A stretch of DNA of 64,000 nt from an uncultured Bryobacteraceae bacterium. Lineage in GTDB: Bacteria; Acidobacteriota; Terriglobia; Bryobacterales; Bryobacteraceae. Shown one piece after another: positions 16,385 through 26,339 of this stretch (positions are counted from its first letter, which is position 1; each line of letters starts with the position of its first letter). The DNA is taken from the NCBI GenBank assembly GCA_938027685.1, contig CALJAM010000015.1, positions 1 through 64,000 on the forward strand, given 5' to 3'. A model generated the notes under the pieces. It was given only the letters and a program-made list of their open reading frames with translations, did no database searches and was not told the DNA's origin. The translations under genes and the position numbers were made by a program.

Positions 16385-19300
16385 ATGCGGTTGCATGGCA
16401 CGTTTGCAACCTTTGCTTGTGCTTTCCTGATGGCGGTCTGCACCCTCGCCCAGGATCCGCGCGGGCGCATCGTTGGACTGGTGACCGACTCGTCCGGGGC
16501 CGTCATTCCCGACGCCTCCGTTACCGCCATCCACCTCGAGATGAACACGCGCTTTGTCACGCGGAGCAACGCGGCGGGCAACTACGAGCTCCCCTATCTG
16601 CTGCCGGGCAAATACCGGCTGGTCGTGGAGGTGCAAGGCTTCAAGCGCTACGAGCGCGAACCCATCGAGGTGCGCGTGGGCGAAACGCTCACGCTGGATG
16701 TCTCGCTGGAAGTCGGCACGGTAGGGGAGACGGTGACCGTTACGGCAGAGGCGCCCATGCTGGAATCGGCCTCGGCCAGCGTCAGCATGGTCATCGAGAG
16801 GCGCTTACTCGAGGACCTGCCCATAGCCGGCGGAAGCGTTACGTATCTGGCGCGGCTGGCTCCGGGCGTCACCTCCGGACAGCCGCCCGGCCACAACTGG
16901 CTGCCGAGTGCCGTCGATGTGCTTTCCAACTTTGCCGTCGCGGGAACGGAAACCGGCGCGAACGAGTTTACGCTCGACGGCATTCCAAACATGACACGGA
17001 CCATGATCTCGTTCGTGCCGCCCGCCGACATGGTGCAGGAGTTTCGCATCGATGCAGTCAATTACGACGCTGGGCAGGGGCATGCATCGGGCGCTACGAT
17101 CGCCATGAGCCTCAAGGCCGGCGGCAACAAGCTAAGCGGAACGGCTCTGTGGGAAGTGGCCCCTAACCCTTGGCAGGCGACCGACTTCTTTTCCAACAAG
17201 CGTCTCTACGATCTGAGCACCGGACCCGTCACGCCCGAGAAGCGCCGGGCGCTGATTCCGCCACGGAAGGTAAACCGGTACTCCGCGACAACCGGCGGTC
17301 CTGTTCTGCTGCCGGGCCTTTACGACGGGCGCAGCCGCACGTTCTGGACGTACGGCTTCCAGGGTTTCAATCGCCGGAATCCGTTCAATTCCTACTACAC
17401 GATCCCCACCCTCGCACAGCGCGAGGGCGATTTCTCCGCCCTGCTCGCGCTAGGCTCGGTCTATCAGATATACGATCCGGCCACCATCAAACCCGCCCCC
17501 GGCGGCCGCTTCAGCCGCGAGCCCTTCCCCGGCAATCGCATCCCTGCCTCGCGGATCGATCCGCTGGCGAGGAAGTTCCTTTCCTACTACCCGGCGCCCA
17601 ACACCGCAGGCACGGCGGACGGGCGGAACAATTACGCGCTTTCTGAGACTAACTCGAACGATTTCATCCAAAACATGGCGCGGATCGACCACCACTTCAG
17701 CGAGAAGCATCGCCTGTTCGGACGTTTCACGCACTCCTGGCTGCACTTTTACCGCGGAAACATTTTTCCCAATGAGTCCCGAGGGCTGGACCGTTACCGC
17801 AAGCAGAGGGGACTGGCCCTGGATGACGTGTACGTGATTTCCCCCTCTACTCTGCTGAACCTTAAGTACGGATTCACTCGCTTCCTGCAATCCGATTGGC
17901 CGCAAAGCCGCGGTTTTGACCTTTCGGTTCTCGGCTGGCCCTCATCCCTGCTGGCGCAATTGCACAAACAGGCCATCGCCTTCCCGCAAATCTCGCCCGA
18001 AGGCTATGCTGCGCTGGGCGAGAGTACGAACTATCTGTGGGCTACCAACTATCACAACATCGCGGCCAACCTGTCCTGGTTGCGCGGCAATCATAGCCTG
18101 CGGTGGGGTTGGGAAGGGCGCCTGTTGCGCGACCACAACTACAACTGGGGTAACGCCGCTCCGGCCATCTCTTTCAGCAGCACTTGGACCCGTGGGCCGC
18201 TGGATAACTCGCCGGCTGCTCCGATCGGCCAGGGACTGGCTTCGCTGGTGTTGGGACTTCCCACGGGAGGAGGCATTGACAACAACGCCTCGTACGCGAT
18301 CCAATCTTGGTTCACAGGGCTGTACTTACAAGACGATTGGAAGGCAGCGCGGAACCTGACGCTGAACCTGGGTTTGCGCTGGGAGTATGACTCGCCGATC
18401 ACCGAGCGGTATAACCGGGCGGTGTCCACTTACGATTTCACGACCCCAAATCCGGTGGAGGCGGCGGCGCGCGCGGCCTATGCACAGGCGCCGATCCCCG
18501 AAGTCCCTGTCGCAGAGTTCCGCACCACGGGCGGACTGACGTTCGTCGGTCGCGCCGGTAGGCCCCGCGGCGTGTTCCGCACGCCGAAAGGCGGAATGAA
18601 TCCGCGGTTCGGCTTCGCCTGGAAGGCCTGGCCGCAAATGGTCGTGAGGGGCGGTTATGGTGTCTTCCGGAACCCGCTCGGGGTCGATCGCCAGGGCATC
18701 AGTCAACCCGGCTTCAGCGTACGCACCAACCTGATTCCCAGTCTGGACAACGGGCTTAGCTTTCGTGCCACGCTGCAGAACCCCTTCCCGGAAGGCGTCC
18801 AACAGCCCGCGCCTGTAAGCCTGACCACATTTCTGGGGCGGGGAGTATCTTTCGCCCCGGAGTTTCGCAAGACGGGTTATCAGCAGCGCTGGAGCCTCTC
18901 GATCCAGAGAGAACTTCCCGGACGCATGCTGGGCGAGATAGGGTATGTAGGGGCCCGGGGAACGCGGCTCGGCGTATCCCGCGAGTTCGACCCAGTGCCG
19001 CGTCAATACTACTCGACTTCATCGGAGCGTGACCAGGCTGTAATCGACCGGATGAGCGCGGCCGTCCCCAATCCCTTCTTCGGACTGCCCGAATTTGCGG
19101 GGACCGGCCTCTCCGGGCGCACGGTAAATCGCGCGCAACTTACCCGGCCATATCCGCATTTCACTTCGCTGACGTCGGTAGACGACGTGGGTTTTAGCTG
19201 GTACCACTCCCTACAGGTGCGCTTCGAGAAGCGGTTCTCACGAGGTCTTGCCTTCAACGCAAGCTACACATTCTCAAAGTTGATGGAAGCCACCAGCTTC

Positions 19301-19882
19301 CTCAACGACACCGATCCCATACCCGAGGCGGTGATCTCCGATTCGGACCGTCCCCACCGCTTCGCCACGGCGGCCGTCTGGGAGGTGCCGGTGGGACGCG
19401 GACGGCGTTATGGAGCGCGACTTCACCCGTGGCTTAATGCCGCGGTCGGGGGCTGGCAGTTGCAGGTGATCTACCAGGCGCAAAGCGGTCCCGCCCTCGG
19501 CTTCGGCAATATCATCTACCGAGGCCACCTTCACGACATCGTGCTCCCGCGTAACCAACGCACGATCGACCGGTGGTTCAATACCGAAGCACCCTTCGAG
19601 CGCGATCCGCGCCGCCAACTCGCCTGGAACATACGCACGTTCCCGACTCGTTTGACCGGCCTGCGCGGGCCCGGGGACAACTACTGGGACGCGTCGCTGG
19701 CGAAGGTTTTCCCGATAGGCGAGCGGGTGCGCTTGCAGTTGCGAACCAACTGGGAAGGCGCCACCAATACCCCGCAGTTCGGCAACCCCAACACCAGCGT
19801 CACCAGCACCCTGTTCGGCATGATCACGTCGACGCGCGGCGAAGCGCGTCGGATTTATGTAGGCGCGAAGCTGATGTTTTGA
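16385..19882 (+). CDS. TonB-dependent receptor, Oar-like (second copy)
   Basis: 1165 residues from the ATG at 16385. A signal peptide (MRLHGTFATFACAFLMAVCTLAQ) is followed by the carboxypeptidase-regulatory domain (GRIVGLVTDSSGAVIPDASV...LLPGKYRLVVEVQGF), a plug with GETVTVTAEAPMLES, and a long barrel ending in GAKLMF. The layout is the same as the receptor on the other side, but the sequences are diverged, so this is an old paralogue with a different ligand. No partner lipoprotein or enzyme gene is adjacent on this side. Function: TonB-driven import across the outer membrane. Confidence 0.92.
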   Translation: MRLHGTFATFACAFLMAVCTLAQDPRGRIVGLVTDSSGAVIPDASVTAIHLEMNTRFVTRSNAAGNYELPYLLPGKYRLVVEVQGFKRYEREPIEVRVGETLTLDVSLEVGTVGETVTVTAEAPMLESASASVSMVIERRLLEDLPIAGGSVTYLARLAPGVTSGQPPGHNWLPSAVDVLSNFAVAGTETGANEFTLDGIPNMTRTMISFVPPADMVQEFRIDAVNYDAGQGHASGATIAMSLKAGGNKLSGTALWEVAPNPWQATDFFSNKRLYDLSTGPVTPEKRRALIPPRKVNRYSATTGGPVLLPGLYDGRSRTFWTYGFQGFNRRNPFNSYYTIPTLAQREGDFSALLALGSVYQIYDPATIKPAPGGRFSREPFPGNRIPASRIDPLARKFLSYYPAPNTAGTADGRNNYALSETNSNDFIQNMARIDHHFSEKHRLFGRFTHSWLHFYRGNIFPNESRGLDRYRKQRGLALDDVYVISPSTLLNLKYGFTRFLQSDWPQSRGFDLSVLGWPSSLLAQLHKQAIAFPQISPEGYAALGESTNYLWATNYHNIAANLSWLRGNHSLRWGWEGRLLRDHNYNWGNAAPAISFSSTWTRGPLDNSPAAPIGQGLASLVLGLPTGGGIDNNASYAIQSWFTGLYLQDDWKAARNLTLNLGLRWEYDSPITERYNRAVSTYDFTTPNPVEAAARAAYAQAPIPEVPVAEFRTTGGLTFVGRAGRPRGVFRTPKGGMNPRFGFAWKAWPQMVVRGGYGVFRNPLGVDRQGISQPGFSVRTNLIPSLDNGLSFRATLQNPFPEGVQQPAPVSLTTFLGRGVSFAPEFRKTGYQQRWSLSIQRELPGRMLGEIGYVGARGTRLGVSREFDPVPRQYYSTSSERDQAVIDRMSAAVPNPFFGLPEFAGTGLSGRTVNRAQLTRPYPHFTSLTSVDDVGFSWYHSLQVRFEKRFSRGLAFNASYTFSKLMEATSFLNDTDPIPEAVISDSDRPHRFATAAVWEVPVGRGRRYGARLHPWLNAAVGGWQLQVIYQAQSGPALGFGNIIYRGHLHDIVLPRNQRTIDRWFNTEAPFERDPRRQLAWNIRTFPTRLTGLRGPGDNYWDASLAKVFPIGERVRLQLRTNWEGATNTPQFGNPNTSVTSTLFGMITSTRGEARRIYVGAKLMF

Positions 19883-20146
19883 GCAGCCTTCGGCTCGTTC
19901 GGCCTCCGGCGGTATTTTGAGGCGGGCGTAACGTAGCTGCCTGCTGTCGATGCCGGCGCCTTTACCTGAAAACGCAAATCCAAGACCTGCCGGGGATGGC
20001 CCCCGGTTCTGATCGGCACGCAACTTGGGCGCCTGAGGCCGACCCAACAGCTCACGTAGCCAGTCGCCGGGAGGATCTGCCGTACTCCAATCGAGCGTCG
20101 CCGAAGAACTAGGTCGGCAGTCGACCGCCGCGATCGCATCCCGGAA

Positions 20147-20980
20147 TCAACGGCCGAGCCACTGCTGGAAGGCTTCCAGGACCGTTTGGCCGCGGTAGAC
20201 GCGCGGGGGGACCTGCTCGAGCTGGCCGGTCTCGGTCTTGCGCGGATGGAACTCGAAGCGCATCTCGACGGGCCCCTCGATGATCCACGGAGAAAACTCC
20301 CGGATGCGGCGGACAGCCCGACGCGCGGCGGCGCGGATCGCGTCACACGCCTCTGCGTGAGACAGGCTGAGTGCGGAGGCTTTGCCAACCAGCTTCTTGA
20401 CGGCCACGGTTTCGCCCTTCGGTTGGAGCTCGACAAACTCTTCGCAGGCCGCTTGATCACCCGCTACCATGATGACGGGGATGCGGAAGTGGCCGGCTAT
20501 GGCAGCCACCTGACCGATCTCGCCCACCGATCTGCCGTTGATGGTGATGTCACGGACGCTCAGGCTTTGTGAGTGCGCGAGTAGGCCGTTAGGCGTACCG
20601 GCCTTGGCGTGCTGACCAATGAAGATGATGCCGTGGTAAGGGCGTTCGCTGAGGTAATAATCGGCGGGGGTGGGCCGACCCTGAATGAGTTTTGCCTTCG
20701 GATGGATGACGTCTACCGAAAGGGTCCGGCTGCCGTCATGACCGTCCCAGATGACGACTTCCGAGGCGCCGCCTTCGAGCGCTCCTTCGACGGCAGCATT
20801 GACCTCGCCCGCCAGAAGACGGCGAGACTCCTCGAACCGCCGTTGTCCGGGACTTACCTGTTCGTCCCAATTGTTGACGCCGCCGACGCCTTCCATGTCG
20901 GTGACGATGAAGATGCGCGGCCCCTGGGCGGGCGGTTGCAGTAGAGAAACGAATGCCAACGCGAGCAGCGAGGGTTTCAC
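20147..20980 (-). CDS. M55-family metallopeptidase (D-aminopeptidase DppA-like), secreted
   Basis: 277 residues from the GTG at 20980, with GAGGAGG upstream. A signal peptide (KPSLLALAFVSLLQPPAQG) precedes the M55 core: FIVTDMEGVGGV at the start holds the first metal ligands (Asp-x-Glu), then VIWDGHDG, GIIFIGQHAKAGT and the late VAVKKLVGKASALSLSHAEA. DppA cleaves D-amino acid peptides with two zinc ions. The secreted form suggests work on peptidoglycan peptides or D-peptides in the periplasm. It stands alone, leftward, and a TATGAT hexamer at 21020-21025 (read leftward) may be its -10 box. Confidence 0.85.
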   Translation of the reverse strand: MKPSLLALAFVSLLQPPAQGPRIFIVTDMEGVGGVNNWDEQVSPGQRRFEESRRLLAGEVNAAVEGALEGGASEVVIWDGHDGSRTLSVDVIHPKAKLIQGRPTPADYYLSERPYHGIIFIGQHAKAGTPNGLLAHSQSLSVRDITINGRSVGEIGQVAAIAGHFRIPVIMVAGDQAACEEFVELQPKGETVAVKKLVGKASALSLSHAEACDAIRAAARRAVRRIREFSPWIIEGPVEMRFEFHPRKTETGQLEQVPPRVYRGQTVLEAFQQWLGR

Positions 20981-21385
20981 GACGCCGTTCCTCCTCGATC
21001 GACACTCCGAGCGGGTCCTATCATACACGCCAAGCCTGGGCGCGCGGCGGCTGTCGGAGAGAATGACCTCCCTGCGCCGCCATCGCGAACACGATACCGG
21101 TACGACACACGAGCTGGTTCCGAAGAGGGGCTTACGGGTGCCCCCAATTGCTCGCGCTGAGCAGCGGCGCGGATTGTTTTCCCGCTGCTCAATGTCTTGC
21201 GCCCCCAGTTTCTGTGGCTCATCGGCGCGAGAGATTTCGTCGCGGCTCGGCGCCGCCGGGATGGGATGCGGCCGTCGTCACGACGCCGGCGGCTTCCCCC
21301 CGTTGCGCCGCCTTTGACGGCGCAGGCTCACCGACAGGATGGCCGATGCCGCTGTGCGCGGCGCGTCATCGTACTTTCGCAGCGG
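20981..21385. other. Intergenic region between peptidase and glycosidase genes
   Basis: About 400 bases. The left end carries the ribosome binding site and possible -10 box of the M55 gene. The rest shows no convincing open frame, hairpin or repeat, and no terminator with a T-run behind the glycosidase gene. Confidence 0.4.
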
Positions 21386-23833
21386 TCACGGATGCCTCAG
21401 GCGGCCTTCGAAACGTTCTGCTAACCGGCTGCGTCGCTTCGGTGCGTCGGGAGTCGTGCCGAGAAGGGCAGCGAGGTCTGTGGTGCGCCCGCGATCCCAC
21501 CCTACCCGATAACGTGAGAACTCGATCACCCGGCGCTGACGCTCGCCCTCGGCGAAATCGAAGCTGCATCGGATGATCAATCCGCCTTCACTACCCTCGC
21601 GGGCCAGGTAGAGCCCGTGCGGACGAGTCACCGCAAACCCTGCCGGCGCGCGCACGAACACGACTCCGCCGTAGCCCCGAGGTCTGGTGGCCACGATCGA
21701 CAGACGTTCGGTCTCTTGTTCCCATCGCACGTCCACGAGCTCGGCCTGTCCCTGCCTGACGTGCATGTCCGTGCCAATCACCCATGGGTGGGGACGCTCT
21801 CGCGCGATCCTCAGCAAGCGCACCGACTGCGCCGGCACGTCTACCGGAAAAGCTCCACGATGCACTCCGAGATAGCGCTCGTTCCAGAAATCCCAGACCA
21901 CGAACGGCGCCTCTACATCCAACCCGAGCCGTCCGAACTCGATCCGCTCCCGGAGCGGCTGCGAGCGGTAATTGAATACCGCAACCAGGTCCCAATCGTC
22001 CCAGTCGCGCCGCACTTTCAGGTGAAACTTTTCCGGCCATTGCGGTTCCGGCTTCTCGAACAGATCCAGCGGCCGCGCGCACTCAGGCAGGCGCGGGAAC
22101 ACCCGCTTGACGAACTCCAACCGCTCCTCGCTCATGCGCGCGATGTCGTCGCCCAGCATCACCGGGCCGCCGTTGATCCCGAAGATCGTTGCTGTGATTT
22201 GTGCGTCCGCGAGCGGAACCGGCTTGTCGACCGTCATCACGTTCCCCGAGTCGGCCAGATACAGTCGCCGGTGCGTGAAGTAGTTTCCGGCCAGCGCGTC
22301 GGTCGCGGCACGGTGCGAAGTCCAATGCTCCGGACGGTTGATCACAAAAGTACCCGGATAGAATCCTTTGCCGGGCCCCTCAAGAGGGCGGCCCTCGCCA
22401 TAGTCGGTGCCGACGCGAGCCGCCGGCAGCAGCCCCGCGTTCAGCAACGTCGGCCCGGTGCCTGCGAGCAGATACGTCTCGGGGCCGGCGCTTTCGGCAA
22501 TGACCCGCACGCCCGTCCGGAATGCCTGCGGACCTGGGATGAGCGAACGATCATGGTAGCCGTCCGGCAGGTGATTGCCCGGCGTAGTTCCGGAGACTGC
22601 GTCGAGAAAGTCGAGCATGAAGTAGCGTAAGCCCCACTCACGATAAGTGCGAAAAATGCCGTGCAGATACTCGTGCGTCAACGGGTGGGTGGGATCGAGC
22701 ACCCGCATCTCACCCAGCAGGCTGTGCCGGAGCGTGTAAGGTTTGCCTTCCTTGCGCAGCAGCGCCGGAGCCAACCGCTCCAGCTCACCCTCAAGTTTCG
22801 CGCTGAGCCAGAACGGGGCGGTCCACAACCCGAGCTTGTAACCCAGCGCCGCTAGATCGCGCACCAATCGCTGCGCACCCGAGGGAAAAAGCTCCTGGTT
22901 CCATCGCAGCCAATTACCAGGCAGCCTGCCCTCCAGATTCCCGATACTTACCCAGATGTATTCGATGTCCAGCCCGGGCAAGCGCGTGCGTATAGCACGT
23001 GCATTTCTCAGCACCACGTCCTCGTACCGCTCGACGTTGAAGCCGTCCACCCAGCCCCATCCCAACCAACCCGCGGGGATCTTGGGCCAGATCCTGATGC
23101 CATACTCGCGCTGGACCATCTCTGCCCAGGCCTCCAGTTGCCCGTAGGGGTCTGCGCCTTCAGCGAGCCTCAGTTTTTCCAGGCGCACCGCAGCGCCCGG
23201 CGCCAGCTCGAAGCCTTCGAAATCGCAATACACGCTTAGCGTCGGTAAGCCACGCACCGAATCCCATGCCGCCTCGTGCAGCGTCGTAATGCGATCGAAA
23301 CTGGCGAAGCCGGCTTGAAACGCCCGGCCCGAGGCTGGTTCGTAAAACTGGATTAGCGTCCTGCTTCGCCTCGGTTCCGTCAAGGACGCCAACCTGACCA
23401 CGCGGTTTGGAATCTGCCAGCCGGACAGCAACAGCGCCACCGCCTCCTCCGGTCTGGGTCCCAGCCGCAACTCGGCGCCCTCGCCTGCCGTGTCGAGCAG
23501 CCGACAGCGGCCCAGCCTGAGCTTCCGCACGCCCGCGTTGCGTATCGTGCCCGCGATAATGGCCGCGGCCGGCCCGTCTTGCCTGAACTCGAGCGCCCAC
23601 TCGATGGCCGGATCGTCCCAACGCAGAAGCACTCGCTGCGCGGTCCCGGCGGCCCATTCCTCCGCCCTCGCCTCCTCGCCCCACAACATCCTGCCGTCGA
23701 CTTCGAGCCCGAGGCGTGCGCCCGCGATCGTCGTACCAAAACTCAACCTGCGCTGGGCCACATCGACCCGGAGCGGCCCCGCCCCGTTCGCCATCCAGGC
23801 CAGAACAACTGCTAGCGCACACGCTTGCCGCAT
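21386..23833 (-). CDS. Clan GH-D glycoside hydrolase (GH36-like alpha-galactosidase)
   Basis: 815 residues with a signal peptide (MRQACALAVVLAWMANGAG). An N-terminal beta-sandwich is followed by a TIM barrel with AGWLGWGWVDGFN and GYKLGLWTAPFW, both typical of GH36/GH-D enzymes. The probable nucleophile is Asp408 in RYFMLDFLDA and the acid/base Asp477 in ARVGTDYGEG, which corresponds to the RxGxD motif of the clan. A C-terminal beta domain ends the protein. It likely removes alpha-linked galactose or a related sugar from oligosaccharides outside the cytoplasm; the exact linkage is unknown. The ATG start is preceded by a TACAAT hexamer (23855-23850). Confidence 0.78.
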   Translation of the reverse strand: MRQACALAVVLAWMANGAGPLRVDVAQRRLSFGTTIAGARLGLEVDGRMLWGEEARAEEWAAGTAQRVLLRWDDPAIEWALEFRQDGPAAAIIAGTIRNAGVRKLRLGRCRLLDTAGEGAELRLGPRPEEAVALLLSGWQIPNRVVRLASLTEPRRSRTLIQFYEPASGRAFQAGFASFDRITTLHEAAWDSVRGLPTLSVYCDFEGFELAPGAAVRLEKLRLAEGADPYGQLEAWAEMVQREYGIRIWPKIPAGWLGWGWVDGFNVERYEDVVLRNARAIRTRLPGLDIEYIWVSIGNLEGRLPGNWLRWNQELFPSGAQRLVRDLAALGYKLGLWTAPFWLSAKLEGELERLAPALLRKEGKPYTLRHSLLGEMRVLDPTHPLTHEYLHGIFRTYREWGLRYFMLDFLDAVSGTTPGNHLPDGYHDRSLIPGPQAFRTGVRVIAESAGPETYLLAGTGPTLLNAGLLPAARVGTDYGEGRPLEGPGKGFYPGTFVINRPEHWTSHRAATDALAGNYFTHRRLYLADSGNVMTVDKPVPLADAQITATIFGINGGPVMLGDDIARMSEERLEFVKRVFPRLPECARPLDLFEKPEPQWPEKFHLKVRRDWDDWDLVAVFNYRSQPLRERIEFGRLGLDVEAPFVVWDFWNERYLGVHRGAFPVDVPAQSVRLLRIARERPHPWVIGTDMHVRQGQAELVDVRWEQETERLSIVATRPRGYGGVVFVRAPAGFAVTRPHGLYLAREGSEGGLIIRCSFDFAEGERQRRVIEFSRYRVGWDRGRTTDLAALLGTTPDAPKRRSRLAERFEGRLRHP

Positions 23834-24224
23834 GGTCCGAATAACCGGGATTGTATCTGAAGGTGGGTCGGCGCTATGGGGTCGTCAACGCCTGACCTCA
23901 CAAGCGGGTCGAGAAGCAAGCTTGCCGTGCCTCGTGCGTGCGCAGTGGTGTTTGTTCAGGCCGCGGTGCGGGATCGTCCCGGGCACGCGCTCGCTTGGCT
24001 GCCGGCCCGCCGCCCCTGACTGAGCGTTGGCAGGAACGAGCCTGCCGCCGCGCACCGCCTAACGCGAGCTCCGCGCGGATTGCGAGCTCTCCCCTCAGTT
24101 GGGCCGTCCGGACCACTCCTCGCCTGCTTCTAGGATGGTTATGCTTCAGAAGTTCGACAAAACGAGAATGGGTCATGATGTTTCTGATCGGCAAAGAGTC
24201 CCGCAGGAAAGTCCGGGAGTAATC
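23834..24224. other. Intergenic region left of the IS relic
   Basis: About 390 bases with no convincing gene. It should contain the left end of the decayed insertion sequence, but I could not find a terminal inverted repeat matching the right flank. The left end includes a possible leftward -10 box (TACAAT) for the glycosidase gene. Confidence 0.35.
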
Positions 24225-25449
24225 ATGGTCCGAAACAAGCAGAATGCACAGCGAGGGAGCTGGAAAGAGGAGATTCGGCATCCGCTGCGGCCGGACACGG
24301 ACCTACTGAACGCCCTGGTCGAGTAGGGGGTGCAGCAGGTGCTGGAAGCGGAGAGGGAACAGGCCCTGGGCACCGGGAAGGGTGAACGCACGCGGAACCG
24401 GCTAGGTTGCCGGTCGGGCTACTATAGCCGCAGCCTGGTCAGGCGGGTGGGCAAGCTCAAGTTGCGGGCGCCGCAGGACCGGGAGGGACGGTTCCGGACC
24501 GAAGTCTTCGAGCGCTAGCAGCGCAGCGAGAAGGCCCTGGTGACGGCGCCGGTGCAGACGTACCTGCCAGGGGCGTCCACGCAGACAGTGAAGGCCATCA
24601 CCCAGCAGTTGTGCGGGCACCAGCTCAGCTCGGCGACGATCCGCCGGATGGTCCAGCGGTTGGATGGGGAGTGGGAGAAGTTCGCGCGGCGGCTGGAGGA
24701 GCCCCACCCGTAGCTGATCCTGGACGCACGCTACCAGAAGGTACGGGAAGGCGGGATGGTGCGCAGCCAGGTGGGGCCGGCGGCCATCGGGGTAAACGGG
24801 GAAGGGCGGCGCCGCGTGTGGGCGGTAGAGTGGGCCAACTGGGAGAGCCCCCTCGAGCGGGAAGAGACGGCACACGGGACTGTGGCAGCGGGATCTGGAG
24901 GGGGCAGTTCGTGGCAGCGAGGATCATGCCGGCTGGCGGCGGGCCATCCAAGAGGTGCTACCGGAGGTGGTCCGGCCACGCTGCGGGGGGCACTCGCTGA
25001 GGACTGCGCTGGCCTACCTGCTGCGGAGAGCCGATGACGACTGACTCATGGAGCTGCGCTGGATTCGGGGCGCCCTCGGGGCCCGGCGGGGCCTGGAGGA
25101 GGCGCGGCAGGACGTGGCGACCTGGCTGGGGAGGCGGGCCAAGCGCTATCGCAAGCTGTGCCGTTGGGTGGAAGAGAACATCGGGGAAACGCTCAGCTTC
25201 CACCGTTTACCGCGGCAGCACCACAGGCACTTGAGGTCGAGCAACGTGCTGGAGCGGCTGATAGAAGAGCTCAAGCCGCAGAGGCTGGCGGTGCGGATCT
25301 CGCCTAACGCAGCGGCCTGCCTGCGGCTGATTCGAGCGCTGGCGGTGGAGATGCACGAGAGCCGGATCGAGGCGACGCGGTATCGGAGCATGGAGCCGCT
25401 GGCGGAGCAGAAGAAGGAGGTCCTACGGCGGCTAGGCGAGGCGGCGTGA
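24225..25449 (+). pseudogene. Decayed IS256-family (mutator type) transposase
   Basis: The remains of one transposase of about 400 residues are readable in two frames. The first frame begins MVRNKQNAQRGSWKEEIR and contains RSGYYSRSLVRRVGKLKLR, TVKAITQQLCGH and LILDARYQKVREGGMVRSQ (first catalytic Asp). It is broken by three TAG codons at 24324, 24516 and 24711. Near 24880 the reading moves to the next frame, continuing RRAIQEVLPE, then a TGA at 25042, then LRSSNVLERLIEELK with the catalytic Glu and ALAVEMHESRIEATRYRSMEPL at the end. Four stops plus a frameshift show the element is long dead. Confidence 0.88.
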
Positions 25450-25846
25450 ACGCTCAGCTGTACCGGGCTACGCCCTCCCCAGCCTAGCGTCCAGCAGGAG
25501 GGAGGAACATCAGATCTGCAGAGTTTGCAGAACCTGACACGCACAACTCCCCTACCCGCGCGGCCTAGACCTGCGTCAGCTGAGCATGAAACACAGGAGA
25601 CGGGTAACTCCCGCCAAAGGGCTTGCCAATCGCGACGCGGACAGGGTCCCATGAAATCCAAGCCCCGCCGTGAGGCACTGTCCGGGAATTTCATTCGAAT
25701 GGTGAAAAGGAGGCCGGCTGGTACAATTCAGCCCGTAGTGGGGCGGCGCTGGATATGAGCGGACGCGGAGGGCGTCGAAGGCATCGTCACCTCGAGCGTA
25801 TGACCAGGCGAGACCCTTTGAAGCGGCGGCTATCGCGCGGCAACCC
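25450..25846. other. Intergenic region right of the IS relic
   Basis: About 400 bases. A segment at 25521-25540 (GAGTTTGCAGAACCTGACAC) resembles the terminal inverted repeats of IS256-family elements and may mark the right end of the relic, although no matching left copy was found. A frame at 25650-25757 would code for 35 residues but has no recognisable features. A perfect palindrome CATTCGAATG lies near 25690. Confidence 0.35.
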
Positions 25847-25920
25847 TGGCTCCCCGGCAAGGATTCGAACCTCGACTCGCGGCTCCAAAGGCCGCTGTCC
25901 TACCATTAGACGACCGGGGA
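25847..25920 (-). tRNA. tRNA-Gln (anticodon UUG)
   Basis: Read leftward the sequence folds as a full cloverleaf: acceptor stem TCCCCGG with CCGGGGA, D arm with AATGGTA loop, anticodon stem GCGGC/GCCGC around the loop CTTTGGA (anticodon TTG in the usual position after T33), T arm with loop TTCGAAT, discriminator G and an encoded CCA end at 25849-25847. It decodes CAA (and by wobble CAG) glutamine codons. A TAAAAT hexamer lies about 35 bases upstream. Confidence 0.93.
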
Positions 25921-26080
25921 GTAGGAGGGGGCTCGGTCAACCCCTCTCCTCCTTGATTTTAACAGACCACCGGGCTTGGTAGGAAGTCCTCTGGCTGGGG
26001 AGGTCGTGGCGGGCCGCAGCGATCGGAGGCATTCGGCCTTGCGTGCTGGCCTTGACCCAGCGAGGGCTCGCCCGCAGGCC

Positions 26081-26272
26081 TCACGGCAACAAGCCCCACG
26101 CTTTCAGCAGAGCGAAGAGTCCAACGCAGACGAACCCCAGCAGCACCGGCGCCCAGCGCCTCCACACGAGGAACAAGCCGAGGGCGATTGCGCCGGCAAA
26201 GTAGAAAAATTCGGGATAGCTCCGGTAAAGACAACCGATCAGGCGTTCGTCGGTCGGGCAGCCGGCGATCAT
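26081..26272 (-). CDS. Small membrane protein downstream of the radical SAM gene
   Basis: 63 residues from the ATG at 26272, which has GGGAGG six bases in front; a GTG at 26308 would add 12 residues. The N-terminus MIAGCPTDERLIGCLYRSYPEFF is polar, followed by two hydrophobic helices (FYFAGAIALGLFLVWRR and APVLLGFVCVGLFALLKAW). No family recognised. It follows the radical SAM gene by 67 bases on the same strand and could be co-transcribed. Two Cys residues lie in the soluble head. Confidence 0.6.
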   Translation of the reverse strand: MIAGCPTDERLIGCLYRSYPEFFYFAGAIALGLFLVWRRWAPVLLGFVCVGLFALLKAWGLLP

Positions 26273-26339
26273 TGCAGCCTCCCGCCAACCTACGAATTTG
26301 TATAACACCCCGGAGAGTTCGCGGGCAAGCGCTTGGCGC

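Noticed and set aside
24225-24713. Three in-frame TAG codons as a sign of amber recoding
   Set aside because: The same element also has a TGA and a frameshift, and ordinary genes here end in TAG, so decay explains it.
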